From IMG/VR virus record IMGVR_UViG_3300044492_000139, positions 1 to 46,128 of that record: 46,128 bases of DNA; one strand, written 5' to 3'. Source of the DNA: a virus. Made by a program: the position numbers and the translations under genes. Under the pieces are notes generated by a model. The model worked only from the letters and a program-made list of their open reading frames with translations, had not been told where the DNA came from and searched no databases. The stretch's first letter is position 1, and each line of letters starts with the position of its first letter. This document shows, piece by piece, positions 17,572 to 24,994 of this stretch.

Positions 17572-18042
17572 TCAAATCACCGCTATGTGTGGCACGTTGC
17601 GCCGCTGGAAAGACAGGTACAATACACCATAAGGCGACGACTCCCAAAACTCGCTGGCAGACGTCGTAAACTTTTCTCCGCTACTACTCGAGCCACCGTC
17701 CGCTGACCCGGACACTCTTTCGTAAGTCACCTGCCGGTCACGAAACCGAACCGACTTGACCCAAATCAAACCGGCCTCGGAATCGATAACCGGCGGTGTC
17801 CCTCCCCCGGAACCACCGCCACCGGTTATCATACCGCCGCTGGCCTTGTCGTGAAGGTACAGGTAATGCGCGGCGGCATACATGACTGACATTTTGGCGT
17901 CAGGCATGAACCACCAAACATCCACCCACACCATCCCGGTGTCGAGGGCCATTTGTATTTGGCCATCGGTCGCCGAGGCGAACTCCGGGAAAGCGTCCCG
18001 AAATTCCTGTACGGTTGGCGGCATCGTCGGGGAAAGTGTCAT
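17572..18042 (-). CDS. Head-tail connector protein (DUF4054-like)
   Basis: The protein has 156 residues. The N-terminus (TVQEFRDAFPEFASATDGQI, then helices including MYAAAHYLYLHD) matches DUF4054, a head-tail connector family that sits under the portal. The rest is a Gly/Ser-rich loop and a final beta part (SPYGVLYLSFQRRN). The family is found next to DUF2184 capsid genes, as here. It follows the 115-residue protein and precedes the closure proteins. Confidence 0.75.
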   Translation of the reverse strand: MTLSPTMPPTVQEFRDAFPEFASATDGQIQMALDTGMVWVDVWWFMPDAKMSVMYAAAHYLYLHDKASGGMITGGGGSGGGTPPVIDSEAGLIWVKSVRFRDRQVTYERVSGSADGGSSSSGEKFTTSASEFWESSPYGVLYLSFQRRNVPHIAVI

Positions 18043-18046
18043 AGGC

Positions 18047-18394
18047 TTACTTCTTTTCCGGAGCCTTCGGAGCAGGTGCCGGTTGTCCCTTCGGAGCCGG
18101 TGTCGCTACCGGTGCGACCGTCTGACCTGACGAAGCCGGCGGTTCCGATGACTGGGCGGGCATCTCTACCTCGTCACCGTCCTTCTTTTCCTTCTTGTTT
18201 TTCACACCGCCATGACTGCCGCTGACTTCGAACGGCTTCGGTTCGTCATGGTCCTCGAGGGTCTTCTGCAGATGTTTGAAATCTGCCTCGGTCATGTTGA
18301 ACTCTTTCTCCTCGCCCGGTCCGACGACAACGTGACCGCCATCCTCGGTATTGAATCCACGCGGTTGCCCGCCAGTGTTCTTAATCTTCGCCAT
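18047..18394 (-). CDS. Small Lys/Pro-rich protein after the major capsid gene
   Basis: The protein has 115 residues. The first half has a small fold (starting MAKIKNTGGQPRGFNTEDGG). The second half is disordered and rich in Ala, Pro and Lys (APKGQPAPAPKAPEKK). It lies immediately downstream of the capsid-adjacent 80-residue gene and starts after GGAG. It may be a head-associated accessory or a scaffold-like protein. Family unknown. Confidence 0.6.
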   Translation of the reverse strand: MAKIKNTGGQPRGFNTEDGGHVVVGPGEEKEFNMTEADFKHLQKTLEDHDEPKPFEVSGSHGGVKNKKEKKDGDEVEMPAQSSEPPASSGQTVAPVATPAPKGQPAPAPKAPEKK

Positions 18395-18395
18395 T

Positions 18396-18638
18396 TTATT
18401 CTCCAGTCAATTTGAGGTGTGGTTCTCGGAACGCTCTGACACGCTTGATAGCAACCCGCAAATCCTTGCGGGCTTCCTTCAACTTCCAGATGCTGTACTC
18501 ATGGGCCGATGGGATTGGGTTTCGTTCGCGGGCTAAGTTTAAGTATATCCAGCAGACGCGAACGTTCCTGCGGCAATAATCTAGTGCCGCAAGAGCTTCG
18601 TGAAACTCAAACCCATCAATGCGCCATGAGTACAGCAT
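18396..18638 (-). CDS. Small basic helical protein after major capsid, unknown
   Basis: The protein has 80 residues from the ATG at 18638, five bases after the capsid stop. It is rich in aromatics and arginines (CRRNVRVCWIYLNLARERNP, then KLKEARKDLRVAIKRVRAFR). The C-terminal helix is strongly basic, so DNA contact or head interior location is possible. Family unknown. The position between capsid and neck proteins suggests a minor head protein. Confidence 0.6.
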   Translation of the reverse strand: MLYSWRIDGFEFHEALAALDYCRRNVRVCWIYLNLARERNPIPSAHEYSIWKLKEARKDLRVAIKRVRAFREPHLKLTGE

Positions 18639-18643
18639 GGCAC

Positions 18644-19603
18644 TTACACGCCGTCGAGGTACCGCATTGCGGCCGGCATACGGATTTCGATGCCACCCAG
18701 ACGGAAGATGCCGGGCACGTCGAACACCAGCGGACCACGCTGCCAGACCGGCAGGAAGCGGTGCGGCATCGGTATCCACATCTTCAGCACGGACGGATCG
18801 CGACGATAGGCGACCATGCGGGAGATGCCACCGAGGCCAGCGGTCTCCAGACCACGCACGCCCATAAGCGTGATGGGCCGTCCGGTCTGAACCGTCAGCA
18901 CGTTGTACTGTTTGATCCAATCGAGCAGCGTCATTGACGAGTACTCAATGATGCGTCCCGCCAGACCGACAATCACGTTCGGAGGAAGCAGGATGGTGTC
19001 GGCGTAGTAAAGCCAGTTGGTGCCGGTCGCGATGCCCATCATGGCAGAGTTGATGTCGCGAATGACCTGCTGGTTCGTCTTGCTGGCAAACGTGGTGGCG
19101 CCGGCCGCACCGTCTGCGGGTGCCGTCGTGGCCGTAATCAGCGACGAGTTGATCAGTCCCTGCATGTTCTTCGGGACCGAACCGCGCAGTGCAATGTTGT
19201 CGACGAACTCCTCGTAAGCACGACGACACGCAACGGCCTTGTCGGCCGTCAGACTGAGACCGGGCGTGTTCATTGACTGTGCGACTTCTTCCAGCGTCCA
19301 CCGGTAACCGATGGCGGCCAGTTCCATCCCACGTTCAAACTTCTCGCGGGACAGTTCGGCCAGCGGCACGTCAAGTGCCGTGTGATGGAACCAATCGGCC
19401 CGGCCCATCATATCCGAACTGAAGTAGGTGATGGACTTCACCCACTCGTTGCCGGTGTTGGTGTCTACCGGGACGAGGTCCGGATACTGTACCTCTGGGT
19501 ACTGCATCTTGACCACCTGCGATTCGATCGCAGTAGTCTGGTTGACTACATAGTTATACGCGACCTGCTGCGCGTCTTTGTTAAACATGTTTTGGTAATT
19601 CAT
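18644..19603 (-). CDS. Major capsid protein (DUF2184 type)
   Basis: The protein has 319 residues and matches the DUF2184 major capsid family, an HK97-fold group. The N-terminal helix (NKDAQQVAYNYVVNQTTAIE) is followed by QYPDLVPVDTNTGNEWVKSI and the SSDMMGRADWFHHTALDVPL segment. The C-terminus has the conserved RRDPSVLKMWIPMPHRFLP. It has the strongest ribosome binding site in the region (AGGAGG at 19608-19613), as expected for a highly expressed capsid gene. It follows the cement protein and protease, the usual order in this phage group. Confidence 0.93.
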   Translation of the reverse strand: MNYQNMFNKDAQQVAYNYVVNQTTAIESQVVKMQYPEVQYPDLVPVDTNTGNEWVKSITYFSSDMMGRADWFHHTALDVPLAELSREKFERGMELAAIGYRWTLEEVAQSMNTPGLSLTADKAVACRRAYEEFVDNIALRGSVPKNMQGLINSSLITATTAPADGAAGATTFASKTNQQVIRDINSAMMGIATGTNWLYYADTILLPPNVIVGLAGRIIEYSSMTLLDWIKQYNVLTVQTGRPITLMGVRGLETAGLGGISRMVAYRRDPSVLKMWIPMPHRFLPVWQRGPLVFDVPGIFRLGGIEIRMPAAMRYLDGV

Positions 19604-19656
19604 CTTCCGCCTCCTAGACGGTTTGAGTGTATTGGAAAAAACGTCTGGGATGCTGC

Positions 19657-20211
19657 TTAACGCTGGATGCCCAGTTGAACGACGTTCAGTTCATTGGCCG
19701 GTCGCGCGTACTTCCACCGGCCTCCGGGTACGACGACGCCACCGGTATTGAGCAGCGTGCCGTCAACGGCGGTGAAACTAAGCGGGTCACCCGCCAGTGT
19801 CGCCGTTGTGCAGATAGCGAAGATTTCGCCCTTGGTCAGCACGCCCATGTTGGCATACTGGGGATAGGTCTCGGGCGCCAGACCCGATCCGACCGGCTGC
19901 ACGATGGTCGGATCGAGGATGGTGATGCCGATGAAACCATTGGCACTACCGCCGATGAGCGCCCCAATGTCGGACGCCGTCGACTGTGACACCGCACGAC
20001 ACGCCGGAATCGGAGTGCCCTCTGCCGAACGGGTAACCGCATTGTAGTCCACCATCCGGTTAATCATACCCGGCAGACCCTGTCGCATCTGCTCCGGGAA
20101 CGTCGACTGCGGCACGCCATGCGGACTGACCACCGCTTGGTTCTGGGCAACGAGTTCGCCCTTGGTCTTGGCGACCTCCTGCTTGGTGTCTTCTTTCTGT
20201 GCTTCTACCAT
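19657..20211 (-). CDS. Capsid structural cement / decoration protein
   Basis: The protein has 184 residues and lies between protease and major capsid genes. The C-terminus (ANMGVLTKGEIFAICTTATL, then GGRWKYARPANELNVVQLGI) is typical of the structural cement proteins (Gp24-type) that bind capsid at vertices or threefold points. The N-terminal 45 residues are charged and likely helical. Ribosome binding site GGAG lies before ATG 20211. The family is recognised by its pattern, and the placement agrees. Confidence 0.75.
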   Translation of the reverse strand: MVEAQKEDTKQEVAKTKGELVAQNQAVVSPHGVPQSTFPEQMRQGLPGMINRMVDYNAVTRSAEGTPIPACRAVSQSTASDIGALIGGSANGFIGITILDPTIVQPVGSGLAPETYPQYANMGVLTKGEIFAICTTATLAGDPLSFTAVDGTLLNTGGVVVPGGRWKYARPANELNVVQLGIQR

Positions 20212-20264
20212 TGTCGTAAACTCCTATTGAATTGTATTGGTTTAACGGAAACGGAAACGATGCG

Positions 20265-20882
20265 TTACGCGGTTTGGCGATGGCCAGCCGTCTTCCAACG
20301 GTTGGCGATGGCTTCCTCATATTCGGTGTACGCCTTGATCCGGGGATCGCCGTTGGCGTTATGCTGGGTCTGCAGCACGTCATTGACCTGCCGCGTGCCG
20401 TTGTTGGTGCCGTCGTTGACCGGTACGACCGACAACGTATTGAACGACGCCGTCACCATGTCGTCATTCCAATCCTTGGCAACGTCGCCAAGCTTGGCCA
20501 GCACCACCTGCTTGCGCATGTCGGCATCGGTCTTGCCGTCGACCACGAGGGCGTCACCGATAAGAGACTTGGCCCGCTGCACGGTGGCGACACGGTCCGT
20601 CACCAACTTGTCGAGTGCCTGCGGCGACAGTTTGGAATCGTCGAGCTGTTTCTTCAGCGTGACGATCTCCGCATCCTTGGTCTGTCCCGCGGCCACGGCA
20701 TTGGCGGTCTCGGTCTGCGCCTTGGCGAGGTCCGCCTGCGACGTTGTCCGCAGCGTGGTCACCTCGGCCTTGGCGGCTTCAAGTTCCCCACCCAGCTTTT
20801 GCAAGTGGCGCTCGACCACCTGCACGTCACGCTCTTCCATGTCGACGGTGATGCCGTCAATAACAAAACTACGAGTAGCCAT
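20265..20882 (-). CDS. Internal-start scaffold protein nested in the protease gene
   Basis: The same frame contains an ATG at 20882-20880 preceded by AGGAGAG and a suitable spacer, which would give a 205-residue scaffolding protein (starting MATRSFVIDGITVDMEERDV) identical to the C-terminal half of the protease fusion. The part before it is a charged linker (GDKSKTQERK). The arrangement mirrors lambda C/Nu3. It is not proven; the site could be coincidental, but the strength and spacing are better than chance would give. Confidence 0.55.
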   Translation of the reverse strand: MATRSFVIDGITVDMEERDVQVVERHLQKLGGELEAAKAEVTTLRTTSQADLAKAQTETANAVAAGQTKDAEIVTLKKQLDDSKLSPQALDKLVTDRVATVQRAKSLIGDALVVDGKTDADMRKQVVLAKLGDVAKDWNDDMVTASFNTLSVVPVNDGTNNGTRQVNDVLQTQHNANGDPRIKAYTEYEEAIANRWKTAGHRQTA

Positions 20883-21443
20883 TTTTCTCTCCTGTGTTTT
20901 GGATTTATCACCCATGCGCAACTTGGGTCCACCACGTGCTGCACGGGTAATGGCAACATGGTTGGCTCGAATTTCAGTTTGAATCGCGTCGTACTTTTCA
21001 CCTGCCGGTGTGGTCCCGTCGCCCCATTTGAGCAGGGCCGAATAACCAACGGACAGTTGAGTCTTGCCGTCACGCACCTCCTTGATGGCATCAGCATCCA
21101 TAAGTACAAGCGGCACGCGAACGAATTCACCGTCACGCAACACCTCGCCACCGAGATGCCCCACGGAAATATCCCGCCAGTTGTTGGCGTTCACCGGCTC
21201 GTCCGGGTGTTCATTGGTCACCGGTTTATGGGCGAGCGACATAATCGCGTCAGCGTGAAACACCTCGGACTCCGGGCGATACACCCGGACGTCTTTCAGT
21301 TCCGGTCTGCCGACTTCGAAGCCTTGGTAAATCTGAATACCGGTGCGGGCGATGCGAGGACTACAGACGAGGTAACCGTCGGAAGTCTCTCGTACCTTGG
21401 CGGCAGCGTCCAATGCCACCATCTCTACAAAGTCTTGTGCCAT
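20265..21443 (-). CDS. Prohead protease (DUF2213-like) fused to scaffold
   Basis: The protein has 392 residues. Residues 1-185 match DUF2213, including YLVCSPRIARTGIQIYQGFE, a conserved HADAIMSLAHKPVTNEHP segment and IRANHVAITRAARGGPKLRM. DUF2213 is thought to process the prohead. Residues 188-392 are a coiled-coil scaffold (VVERHLQKLGGELEAAKAEV onward). An internal ATG at residue 188 has a strong AGGAGA site, so the scaffold may also be made alone, as lambda Nu3 is made within gene C. It lies upstream of cement and capsid. The maturation protease call rests on family knowledge; a catalytic set cannot be confirmed by eye. Confidence 0.8.
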   Translation of the reverse strand: MAQDFVEMVALDAAAKVRETSDGYLVCSPRIARTGIQIYQGFEVGRPELKDVRVYRPESEVFHADAIMSLAHKPVTNEHPDEPVNANNWRDISVGHLGGEVLRDGEFVRVPLVLMDADAIKEVRDGKTQLSVGYSALLKWGDGTTPAGEKYDAIQTEIRANHVAITRAARGGPKLRMGDKSKTQERKMATRSFVIDGITVDMEERDVQVVERHLQKLGGELEAAKAEVTTLRTTSQADLAKAQTETANAVAAGQTKDAEIVTLKKQLDDSKLSPQALDKLVTDRVATVQRAKSLIGDALVVDGKTDADMRKQVVLAKLGDVAKDWNDDMVTASFNTLSVVPVNDGTNNGTRQVNDVLQTQHNANGDPRIKAYTEYEEAIANRWKTAGHRQTA

Positions 21444-21452
21444 GATTTTTCC

Positions 21453-21767
21453 CTACTGCCTCGACGGTGGATTGCTTTTTAAATACTGTTCGACAAGTCG
21501 TTGGATCGATTGTTCGTTCTTTTCGATCTGCTGTTCCAGTACGGCGATCTTCAATTTCATCTCGTCCATGCGTGACACGGTGTAAGCCGCGCCGCGCTCC
21601 TCCATGGTCGAAACTCTGGTTTCGAGCTTGGTGAAATAGGCAAGCATGCTGGCACCGCCCGCCCCGATCGCGACCATTTGCGCGATCAGGAAATAGATCA
21701 GGGTAGAGTTCTCCCTGATCCACGACGGACGTTTGCGCGGTGGCTCGGTCCATCCATCCGGGCTCAT
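21453..21767 (-). CDS. Small membrane protein with C-terminal coiled coil, unknown
   Basis: The protein has 104 residues from ATG 21767. Residues about 22-46 form one transmembrane helix (LIYFLIAQMVAIGAGGASML), preceded by a basic N-terminus (PPRKRPSWIRENS). Residues about 50-100 are a coiled coil (EMKLKIAVLEQQIEKNEQSI). This layout occurs in holin-like and other phage membrane proteins. It lies at the start of the head module next to the 60-residue helical gene, so a lysis or membrane-linked head role are both possible. No endolysin gene is recognisable beside it. Confidence 0.6.
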   Translation of the reverse strand: MSPDGWTEPPRKRPSWIRENSTLIYFLIAQMVAIGAGGASMLAYFTKLETRVSTMEERGAAYTVSRMDEMKLKIAVLEQQIEKNEQSIQRLVEQYLKSNPPSRQ

Positions 21768-21777
21768 TGGCCTACCC

Positions 21778-21960
21778 CTACCCGTGCAACGTCGACGTTT
21801 TTCCGTTACGCTTTTCCGGTGTCGACTCGACGGCAGCGGCCTCTTGCTTGGCCTCCAGCGCCGCACGCAACACAATAATCTGCACCGCCTGATCGCCGAT
21901 CAGTTGTCGGATGTCGTGTTCAATCCGCTGGGCCATCTTGTCGGTTACTTCATTGGCCAT
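21778..21960 (-). CDS. Small helical protein, unknown
   Basis: The protein has 60 residues from ATG 21960, immediately after the stop of the glycine-rich gene. It is largely one amphipathic helix (starting MANEVTDKMAQRIEHDIRQL, then VQIIVLRAALEAKQEAAAVE) with a polar C-terminus. Family unknown. It is paired with the membrane coiled-coil gene just downstream and may form a complex with it. Confidence 0.55.
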   Translation of the reverse strand: MANEVTDKMAQRIEHDIRQLIGDQAVQIIVLRAALEAKQEAAAVESTPEKRNGKTSTLHG

Positions 21961-21962
21961 AT

Positions 21963-23990
21963 TCAAATTCCCATCATCGGCATATTGAAGCCACTCGCCG
22001 GCAGCAGGTATGTAAAGCAATTCGCCAGCGTGGCCGTACCGTAACCATTGGTCGCCGTAATGCTGACCACACCTTTAGCGTGAGGCGGTGTTCTGCATGT
22101 AATCGTGTTGGCGTTGACGACGACAAGGTTGGTCGCCGCAACGCCACCAATCATCACACTGGTAGTGCCCGCAAGGTTCGCGCCCGTCAGAGTAATTGCA
22201 GTGCCACCGAAAATCAGACCTATTGCCGGGACCGGCGAAGCAACCGCGCTCAGGGATGGCGGCGTGACGTAAGTAAAGATGTTTCCGTTGGCCGAGCCAT
22301 AGGCGTTGCTAATAACGACGTTGACCAAGCCGGCGGCATGCACGGGTGCCCAACAGTAAAGCAGGTTCGGGTTGCTACTATCGATGCCTGTGACTACCGG
22401 CGAACCACCGAACGTCACCGAATTGACGCCGCCCATATTGGACCCGGTGATAGCCACCAATGTCTCGACGTTAGTCGGGCCGGACGATGGTGCAGCAGAG
22501 CTAAGGGATGGCGGTACGACGTAAGTGTAAACCGTCGCTGCGCCGCCGCCATAGCCGTTATAAACCGCGACACTGGCAGCGCCCGCACCTCCAGCCGGCG
22601 GATAACACTGAACCCTGTTCGCGTCGATGACGGAGACACTTGTTGCGTCGACACCATTAAAGCGAACAACGGAAACGCCGCCCATGTTCGCGCCGTTGAC
22701 GATAACGTAATTGCCGCCGCCCGTTGGTCCTGACGCCGGTGAGCAACTGGAGACCGATGGCGGGCTAACGTAGTAATAGAGATTGTAGCCGATGCCGGCC
22801 GCAACACCGCCAGAGACGTTGACGGTGACGTGGTAGGGACCGCCGGCACCTCCTGCGGACGTGTATCCCGTTATGGCGCCCTGATGCGGCACGCCGATGT
22901 TCGTGATCGGAGCGCCGCCGATGTTGGCAGCAGTGACGTTGTAGAAACCGCTGCCGGAGATGGTGACCGCTTGACCGCCCGCTGTCGGACCTGAGTTTGG
23001 CGAGATCGACGACACCACTGGCGTTGGCAGCGCATTGTAGACGATGATGATTACGCCTTGATAACCACTGCCTCCTTGATAAGGCGCATTGGACCCTTGG
23101 CCACCACCACCGCCACCATAGTTTCCGCCGTTGCCGGGACCTCCAGGATTGCTGCCACCACCGCCGCCGGAGCCGCTACCTACACCATTACCGTATTCAT
23201 TGGCACCACCACCGCCAGCGCCCGCCCCGCCACCGCCGGCACCGCCATTACTGGTACCGCCAGTGCCGCCAGAATATCCGGATGAGGCACCACCACCATA
23301 GCCGTTGCCACTGGGTCCAGCGGCACCACCACCGCCACCGCCAACACCATAGTTGGAACCAGTGCCACCGGTGCCGCCCGTGTATCCTACAGAACCGGCA
23401 TTACCGACACCGCCACCGCCACCGGCAATCGCGCCGGGCATACCACCGTAAGCACCGGGACCACCCCCGGTTACATTTGTCGTCCCATTGAAATTGGTCG
23501 AGCCGCCAGCGCCATTGCTTCCACCACCACCGCCAACGGTAAAACCAACTGTTGCGGGTAAGTCTGGATGGTTGGTGTAGCGCACCCAACCACCACCGCC
23601 GCCACCGCCGCCACCGTAGCCATACGCGCCAGCACCACCACCGCCGCCACCGCCACCAATGGCGTCAACATAATTACTGGAAGGGTTCCAACCCGGAAGC
23701 GTTGCATCGCGATTGAGTGAACCGCTGGATGTCAGGTAGACGGTGACGGTGAGAATAACATCCGGTCTCTTGCTTGGCTTATTCTTGGTGATCTCGCTGA
23801 CATAGGACATCCGCCGCTGCTGACCAGCGGCAAGCTGTTCTTCTTTCTGGAATAGTCCAAACGACAACTGCCCGATTAGAATCGTACCGAGCATCAACAA
23901 CTTGATCTTCTTGCCGCGCATCCGCAGATAGTCGTGCGGGCCGCGCTGACGCGACAAGACCACCTGTTTCGGTTTGCTGTCCATCGCCAT
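21963..23990 (-). CDS. Glycine-rich and IPT/TIG-domain adhesin/fibre protein
   Basis: The protein has 675 residues. Residues about 28-46 are hydrophobic (KLLMLGTILIGQLSFGLF), possibly a virion or membrane anchor. Residues about 108-325 are a glycine-rich domain (GGGGGGGGAGAYGYGGG and similar) ending in a GVIIIVY motif, a pattern known from glycine-rich phage adhesin domains that fold as polyglycine-type helices. Residues about 330-665 are four tandem IPT/TIG (Ig-like) domains, each beginning with PxxSSxSPxSGPTxGG-like sequence and ending with FTYV or similar. It has no enzyme motif. It lies in the head module between a 138-residue gene and small membrane-type genes. The role is probably surface adhesion. 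Confidence 0.8.
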   Translation of the reverse strand: MAMDSKPKQVVLSRQRGPHDYLRMRGKKIKLLMLGTILIGQLSFGLFQKEEQLAAGQQRRMSYVSEITKNKPSKRPDVILTVTVYLTSSGSLNRDATLPGWNPSSNYVDAIGGGGGGGGAGAYGYGGGGGGGGGWVRYTNHPDLPATVGFTVGGGGGSNGAGGSTNFNGTTNVTGGGPGAYGGMPGAIAGGGGGVGNAGSVGYTGGTGGTGSNYGVGGGGGGAAGPSGNGYGGGASSGYSGGTGGTSNGGAGGGGAGAGGGGANEYGNGVGSGSGGGGGSNPGGPGNGGNYGGGGGGQGSNAPYQGGSGYQGVIIIVYNALPTPVVSSISPNSGPTAGGQAVTISGSGFYNVTAANIGGAPITNIGVPHQGAITGYTSAGGAGGPYHVTVNVSGGVAAGIGYNLYYYVSPPSVSSCSPASGPTGGGNYVIVNGANMGGVSVVRFNGVDATSVSVIDANRVQCYPPAGGAGAASVAVYNGYGGGAATVYTYVVPPSLSSAAPSSGPTNVETLVAITGSNMGGVNSVTFGGSPVVTGIDSSNPNLLYCWAPVHAAGLVNVVISNAYGSANGNIFTYVTPPSLSAVASPVPAIGLIFGGTAITLTGANLAGTTSVMIGGVAATNLVVVNANTITCRTPPHAKGVVSITATNGYGTATLANCFTYLLPASGFNMPMMGI

Positions 23991-23998
23991 TGCTACGC

Positions 23999-24415
23999 CT
24001 ATTCCTCGGGCGGCAACATCTGTGGCGGCGGCGGAAGAGACGCCAACACTAATGGTTCAGGAGGTTTGTTGGCGTCCTCGACGCGCCACTTGTCGAAGAA
24101 CGCTGCGAACGCTTCCTGCACCGTCTTGAAATCGATGGTGGTGCCGTTGACGTCAACGGTCTCGTTAGCCACCTCGGCGGTGGTACGCATGACCTGCGAC
24201 CCCGGCATTGTCCCGTAGGTGCGTCTCCCGTCGCCACTTGCGACCGACATGATGGGTGTTCGAACATGCAAAATCTCGGCCCCTTCACTGGGCTTGGAAG
24301 GCTCCTGAAGCAGTACCTCACCATAGGCAAACACCACGCTGTTCCCGCCAATCGGCGACGAGAATTCAAGACGCGATACCCGATGGGTGACGTCAACGCT
24401 TACGGTCACGGTCAT
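23999..24415 (-). CDS. Unknown small structural protein after fibre gene
   Basis: The protein has 138 residues. The N-terminal half is beta-rich (MTVTVSVDVTHRVSRLEFSS, then SVVFAYGEVLLQEP). Then follow a helix (VQEAFAAFFDKWRVEDA) and a proline-rich C-terminus. A strong AGGAGG site precedes the ATG 24415. It sits between the 185-residue fibre and the IPT/TIG protein, so it may be a connector or adaptor for fibres. No family match. Confidence 0.6.
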   Translation of the reverse strand: MTVTVSVDVTHRVSRLEFSSPIGGNSVVFAYGEVLLQEPSKPSEGAEILHVRTPIMSVASGDGRRTYGTMPGSQVMRTTAEVANETVDVNGTTIDFKTVQEAFAAFFDKWRVEDANKPPEPLVLASLPPPPQMLPPEE

Positions 24416-24436
24416 AACTTAAAACCTCCTGCTGTA

Positions 24437-24994
24437 TTACTGTAGTGCCTTGATGACGTAGGTTGAGATGGCGTTGATGCGACGAATTGAAAGGATAAAG
24501 ATGTGACCATTCGTCGTCGTCAACAAGTCTCCGGTGTTGGTCCCTACCACGAATCCCACAAATGTAATGGCTCCCGCGGTCGCAGTGTTGGTGACCAGAA
24601 TATCTACCGCACTATCTTTTGCCGGCGCAGTAATCGAAAAGGCGGCGTTGTTGCTGACGTACTGATAATTTCCGAGCAACGCATTGATTGTCAAATTGCC
24701 GGCGGTCAGGCCGACCGGCGTAAAATTGAAACCACCGGTAAGCGTTTGCCCGCCACCCACCGCCAGCCGCGACGTGTCGATTGGATGGACGTGGTCCTCG
24801 CGCGAATACGGAATCGCAATACCGGGTGCTGCGACACCGTCCATTTTTGGATTTACATTGCTGCCCGGTGCCGCAACGATGTCCGGTCCTGCGACCACCC
24901 ACTTCTCACCATCCCACGTATAGACCGGCACGCCGTCGATTGGTGGCGCTGGGTACTTCTGCCCGGTGCTTGGGGAGGAAGGAAAGTCAAGCAT
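24437..24994 (-). CDS. Short modular fibre with duplicated tip domain
   Basis: The protein has 185 residues. The N-terminus (MLDFPSSPSTGQKYP and then YTWDGEKW) is the same adaptor motif that starts three other fibres here. A middle Gly/Pro segment (GVAAPGIAIPYSREDHVHPI) ends in an HxHP-type motif common in phage fibre tips. Residues about 77-185 are a beta-rich tip nearly identical to the tip of the 404-residue fibre at 6846-8060, including the ending ISTYVIKALQ. It overlaps the upstream fibre by TAATG and probably encodes a virion adhesin. Confidence 0.75.
   Translation of the reverse strand: MLDFPSSPSTGQKYPAPPIDGVPVYTWDGEKWVVAGPDIVAAPGSNVNPKMDGVAAPGIAIPYSREDHVHPIDTSRLAVGGGQTLTGGFNFTPVGLTAGNLTINALLGNYQYVSNNAAFSITAPAKDSAVDILVTNTATAGAITFVGFVVGTNTGDLLTTTNGHIFILSIRRINAISTYVIKALQ

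Noticed and set aside
18396-18920. Longer open frame of 174 codons overlapping the major capsid gene
   Set aside because: The upstream part is in a different frame inside the strongly supported capsid gene. Only the last 80 codons after the capsid stop, from ATG 18638, are likely to be a gene.
20232-21482. Long plus-strand open frame of 416 codons opposite the protease-scaffold gene
   Set aside because: Antisense shadow of a coiled-coil gene. No ribosome binding site; translated sequence is unstructured and has no family resemblance.
22990-23700. Dense simple-sequence repeats resembling a mobile or hypervariable element
   Set aside because: They are glycine codons of the adhesin's glycine-rich domain, with a consistent frame and no target-site duplication.
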